A DNA stretch of 25,027 bases, from the NCBI GenBank assembly GCA_014379785.1, contig JACMLD010000192.1, positions 1-25,027 of the forward strand, given 5' to 3'. The notes below the pieces were generated by a model. That model worked only from the letters and a program-made list of their open reading frames with translations. It searched no databases and was not told where the DNA came from. Positions 22,104 to 25,027 of the stretch are shown here, piece by piece; the stretch's first letter is position 1; each line of letters begins with the position of its first letter. The position numbers were made by a program, and so were the translations under genes. The stretch is from Chitinophagaceae bacterium. Lineage in GTDB: Bacteria; Bacteroidota; Bacteroidia; Chitinophagales; Chitinophagaceae.

Positions 22104-24824
22104 ATGAACAACAGATACAAAGTTAATTCAAAATACATTCTGGTCCTTGCTGTTACAACGATGCTTTCAAGCATAACGTTGTTCAGTGCCTCAAATTATC
22201 CTGTAAGGGAATCTTTTGGGAGCACGTTAACAGCGGTGTCCGATACAATTCCCCTAACGGATACCGTCCCCCGTAATAAAAAAGATACCCTTCCAACAGA
22301 CAGTACCGGCAAAATTATTCAGCAGACCGACACCTTTGCCGTGAAAATTTCAAAAGACTCCCTGGACGCTCCGATAGAATATGCAGCCACTGATTCCATG
22401 GTAATTGGAATTAAGAAAGGCACCATCACATGGTATAACAAGGCGAGTGTAAAACAAAAAGACATCAACCTCGATGCATTTAATATAGAACTCGATTCTA
22501 AGAACGAGCTGATGAAGGCTTTTTTGTCAACGGATACTTCGGGTGCACGGGTTGGGGTTCCCAGTTTTGTGCAGGGTGAAAACAATATGATCGCTGATAC
22601 GATCTATTTCAATACCCGCACCATGAAGGGCTATACAAGAAATACCTATACGCAGCAGGGCGAAATCTTTATGAATGCCCAGGCAATGAAAAAGGTTTCG
22701 GAAAATGAATATTTTGCCTTCCGCGGCAGGTTTACTACCTGCGACCTCGACACCCCGCATTTCAACTTTCGCGCAAAGAAAATGAAACTTGTAAATCAGA
22801 AACTTGCGGTTTCCGGTCCCATTCATCCGGAATTCGAAGGTGTGCCCGTACCGATCTACCTGCCCTTTGGTTTTTTCCCACTGTCGCAGGGAAGACATTC
22901 CGGTATGCTTGCACCACAGTTCACCGCAAACGATCAGTTTGGTATTGGATTGGAAGGATTGGGATATTATAAAGTATTGAGCGACAATTTTGACATGACG
23001 CTGCGAACGGATCTCTATTCGTATGGGGGGTACCGCCTGAATCTTACACCCACTTATCGTGTGCGATACCGGTACCAGGGCGCCATGACGCTGAGTTACC
23101 AGAACAGTCGCATATTAAGCACATTTGGCAAAGAAGAGTTTCAGTCGACGAAGACATTCAATGTATCATGGAATCATACGGTGGACAGCAAGGCGAGACC
23201 GGGACAAACATTTTCTGCCAATGTGAATGCCGGGTCTACCAAGTACAACCAGTTTATTACAAACAATACCACCCGAAACTTTCAGAACCAGCTCAACTCA
23301 TCCATTGCTTATTCTAAGAATTGGGAAAATAAATACAACCTGACGGTTACGGCCAATCACAACCAGAATAACAATACCGGTCTTATAAATCTGAATCTCC
23401 CGACCATCGGATTTACGGTCAGCAATTTTTATCCTTTCCAGAAAAAGGAAATCATCGGGGAGCCAAAATGGTATGAGAAACTCGGCATTGGACTGACCAC
23501 AAATATTGCCAACCAGGCTTCGATATATGATTCGCTTTTCAGTTTCAAAAGACTGATAGATACGATGCAGTGGGGTGCGAGACACAATGTGCCCATCACC
23601 TTGTCGCTGCCATCGCTGGGTCCGCTGCAGATTGCACCAGGTGTATCTTTCAGCGAAAACTGGTATTCCCGAAAACTTACGCGCTCCTGGAATGACGTTG
23701 AGCAGGATGTGGATACCACCATTAACAAAGGCTTTTACAGGAGCAGTGAAATGTCCTTCAGTCTTTCTGTAAATACCGCGGTGTATGGCATATATGATCG
23801 CTTTAAGAAGACCAGTCGCGTCATGGCTATCCGACATGTGATGCGTCCGCAGATCAGCGCGAATTACAAGCCTGACCTGGCCGCAAAAGACTTTTATGAA
23901 ACCAAGGTAGACAGCGCAGGAAGAACACTCCGGTTCAATTATTTCGAAGGAACGATAGCGGGTCCACTGTCGGAAGGTAAATTCGGAGGTATCAGTTTTG
24001 GACTCGATAATAATCTGGAGATGAAGACCCGTTCAAAAACAGACACGACTGAACAGGGCATTAAGAAAAAATCGCTGATCGATGGTTTTGGGTTCAACGG
24101 CAGTTATAATTTCCTTGCAGATTCTTTCAAATTATCAACCATCAGTGTGTACTTCCGCAGTACGCTTTTTGAAAAAATAAATATTACGGCGGGCACGACC
24201 CTTGATCCTTATGTCACGGACAATTCTGGTTTCAGGAGGAATGTGCTGGCCTGGCAGCAAAAGGGAAAGTTTGGACTTGGCAGAATAACCAGTGGAAATA
24301 TTTCAGTGAGCACGCAGTTTAAGAGTAAGTCGAAAGAAGAGAAAAAAGGAGAGGGGGAAGGTGAGGGAGCTGATGATGAAATCCAGGACAATGGATTCAA
24401 TCGTCCGATGACACTGGAGGAGCAGCAGGCGCAGTTGCAATATGTAAGAAATAATCCGGCTGAGTTTGCGGATTTCAATATTCCCTGGTCCGTCAATATC
24501 TCCTACTCTTTTAATTTCACCCGTCAGTTAAAGCAAGATTACAGTGGGTTCTCCACGCTTGTCAACAGCAGTGTGAATCTGAGCGGCGATTTCAATCTTA
24601 CTCCAAAATGGAAAGTAGGTATGAGTACATACTACGACTTCAAGGGCTCCGGTTTGCAGAATGTCACGGCGTTTTTATCGCGCGAGATGCATTGCTGGCA
24701 GTTGTCTGTGAATGTTTATTCCGGCATTACAAAAGGGTTTAACATCACAATCAATCCTAAGTCGGGTTTGCTGAGAGATCTTAAGATCAATAGGTCGAGA
24801 TATTTTTACAATCAGCAGTATTAG
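22104..24824 (+). CDS. lptD: LPS-assembly outer-membrane protein LptD
   Basis: Outer-membrane translocon that inserts LPS into the outer leaflet. 906 residues; an N-terminal hydrophobic segment (about 10-29) acts as signal. After a Thr/Asp-rich linker, the OstA-like jellyroll domain spans about 75-270, with the conserved segment around GVPVPIYLPFGFFP and then GRHSGMLAPQF leading into the barrel. Residues 280-906 are alternating beta strands ending near ...RYFYNQQY. Only two cysteines exist, C213 (TTCDLDTPHF) and C864 (MHCWQLS), matching the N-domain/barrel disulfide pattern of E. coli LptD in reduced form. A Lys/Glu/Gly-rich loop (EEKKGEGEGEGADDE, around residues 748-762) is probably an extracellular or periplasmic loop. 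It is divergent from the amidase and next to the OstA-like/MCE pair. Confidence 0.92.
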   Translation: MNNRYKVNSKYILVLAVTTMLSSITLFSASNYPVRESFGSTLTAVSDTIPLTDTVPRNKKDTLPTDSTGKIIQQTDTFAVKISKDSLDAPIEYAATDSMVIGIKKGTITWYNKASVKQKDINLDAFNIELDSKNELMKAFLSTDTSGARVGVPSFVQGENNMIADTIYFNTRTMKGYTRNTYTQQGEIFMNAQAMKKVSENEYFAFRGRFTTCDLDTPHFNFRAKKMKLVNQKLAVSGPIHPEFEGVPVPIYLPFGFFPLSQGRHSGMLAPQFTANDQFGIGLEGLGYYKVLSDNFDMTLRTDLYSYGGYRLNLTPTYRVRYRYQGAMTLSYQNSRILSTFGKEEFQSTKTFNVSWNHTVDSKARPGQTFSANVNAGSTKYNQFITNNTTRNFQNQLNSSIAYSKNWENKYNLTVTANHNQNNNTGLINLNLPTIGFTVSNFYPFQKKEIIGEPKWYEKLGIGLTTNIANQASIYDSLFSFKRLIDTMQWGARHNVPITLSLPSLGPLQIAPGVSFSENWYSRKLTRSWNDVEQDVDTTINKGFYRSSEMSFSLSVNTAVYGIYDRFKKTSRVMAIRHVMRPQISANYKPDLAAKDFYETKVDSAGRTLRFNYFEGTIAGPLSEGKFGGISFGLDNNLEMKTRSKTDTTEQGIKKKSLIDGFGFNGSYNFLADSFKLSTISVYFRSTLFEKINITAGTTLDPYVTDNSGFRRNVLAWQQKGKFGLGRITSGNISVSTQFKSKSKEEKKGEGEGEGADDEIQDNGFNRPMTLEEQQAQLQYVRNNPAEFADFNIPWSVNISYSFNFTRQLKQDYSGFSTLVNSSVNLSGDFNLTPKWKVGMSTYYDFKGSGLQNVTAFLSREMHCWQLSVNVYSGITKGFNITINPKSGLLRDLKINRSRYFYNQQY

Positions 24825-24831
24825 TTTGATT

Positions 24832-24857
24832 GGTTGACTGGTGACTGTCAGTCAACC
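24832..24857. repeat. Perfect 9-bp inverted repeat after lptD
   Basis: GGTTGACTG (24832-24840) and CAGTCAACC (24849-24857) enclose an 8-nt loop, starting 8 nt after the lptD stop. There is no T-run on either side, so it is not a standard intrinsic terminator. The core GGTTGACT recurs at 24919-24926 inside the adjoining repeat, so it may be the outer part of the same element. Confidence 0.6.
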
Positions 24858-24867
24858 GATGCGGAGT

Positions 24868-24965
24868 GATCGTCATTTCGACCGAGCGCAGCGAGCGGAG
24901 AAATCCCCAACCGCTGTCGGGTTGACTACCGGTCGGGGACCCCTCGGCTACGCTCGGGGTGACAG
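24868..24965. repeat. Bipartite palindromic intergenic repeat (REP-like)
   Basis: Two related arms face each other. The left arm is GTCATTTCGACCGAGCGCAG and onwards to GGAGAAATCCCC; the right arm, read on the other strand, is GTCACCCCGAGCGTAGCCGA and onwards to GGGGTCCCCGACC. They share the order GTCA, CGA, GAGCG-type core and a C-rich end, separated by a GTCGGGTTGACTACCGGTC centre. From memory, motifs like GTCATTTCGACCGAGCG...GGAGAAATC are scattered through intergenic regions of many Bacteroidota genomes. GC content is clearly higher than the flanks. Confidence 0.7.
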
Positions 24966-24972
24966 CACCCTG

Positions 24973-25027
24973 CTACCCCACAAACCCATCCATAATCTCC
25001 ATCACCTCCGCACCTTCCCCCGCAGTA
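24973..25027 (-). CDS. Possible 3' end of a minus-strand gene (partial)
   Basis: Reading the minus strand from the window end gives 17 sense codons (ending GAEVMEIMDGFVG) followed by TAG at 24973-24975. The composition looks like the C-terminal helix of a protein, and the position is consistent with a gene convergent to lptD with the repeat between them. Too short to identify. Confidence 0.35.
   Translation of the reverse strand, partial: TAGEGAEVMEIMDGFVG

Noticed and set aside
1..25027. CRISPR arrays, insertion sequences, toxin-antitoxin or phage-defence genes
   Set aside because: No regular direct repeats with spacers, transposase motifs or recognisable defence domains were seen; the genes are mostly housekeeping and envelope functions.

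Overview
The window reads as chromosomal DNA of a Gram-negative member of the phylum Bacteroidota, most likely a Chitinophagales-type bacterium. The evidence is the gene content (a Bacteroidota-style LptD with an OstA-like partner, a DUF2723 membrane protein, MtaB, a SIMPL/DUF541 protein), the lack of obvious Shine-Dalgarno sequences, and several upstream boxes matching TAnnTTTG, the -7 element of the Bacteroidota primary sigma factor. Species-level placement is not possible from sequence reading alone. There is no CRISPR array, intact transposon or phage module.

Region 1 (1-2802): a minus-strand N-degron pair, clpS followed 11 nt later by aat (aat leaves the window at base 1). It is divergent from a large membrane protein of the family called 'site-specific recombinase Gcr', whose sequence does not look like a recombinase. 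Region 2 (2840-4735): a secreted SIMPL protein, then an AT-rich stretch with orphan small ORFs and a minus-strand frame broken by in-frame TAG codons. It ends at a tRNA-Val(UAC) gene with a very clear promoter and terminator. Region 3 (4742-8177): Tag DNA glycosylase, a small YciI-like protein, the tRNA methylthiotransferase MtaB, then a two-gene unit of a membrane-anchored DUF4258 protein and a PlsC-type acyltransferase.

Region 4 (8242-14469): PriA (apparently starting at TTG) and MurB on the plus strand, meeting a convergent two-gene unit on the minus strand: a VWA-domain protein followed by a MoxR-like AAA+ ATPase. This pair resembles the ATPase/VWA chaperone-like modules (MoxR, RavA-ViaA, CbbQO), but its substrate is unknown.

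Region 5 (14628-24824) is an envelope-biogenesis block. On the minus strand, from upstream to downstream: N-acetylmuramoyl-L-alanine amidase, MCE/MlaD-type lipid transporter subunit, OstA/LptA-like protein (start overlapping the MCE stop as TAATG), a small beta-barrel-like protein, and a DUF2723 (TMEM260-like) multi-spanning protein. Divergent from the amidase is lptD. Together they concern peptidoglycan cleavage, lipid traffic and LPS export, plus a candidate glycosyltransferase. After lptD lie a perfect hairpin and a dispersed-type palindromic repeat; the last bases may be the 3' end of a further minus-strand gene.

The most interesting items are the VWA/AAA pair, the coupled MCE/OstA-like genes beside lptD, the DUF2723 protein, the His-to-Asp change in the ClpS degron pocket, and the decayed region next to the 3' end of tRNA-Val.
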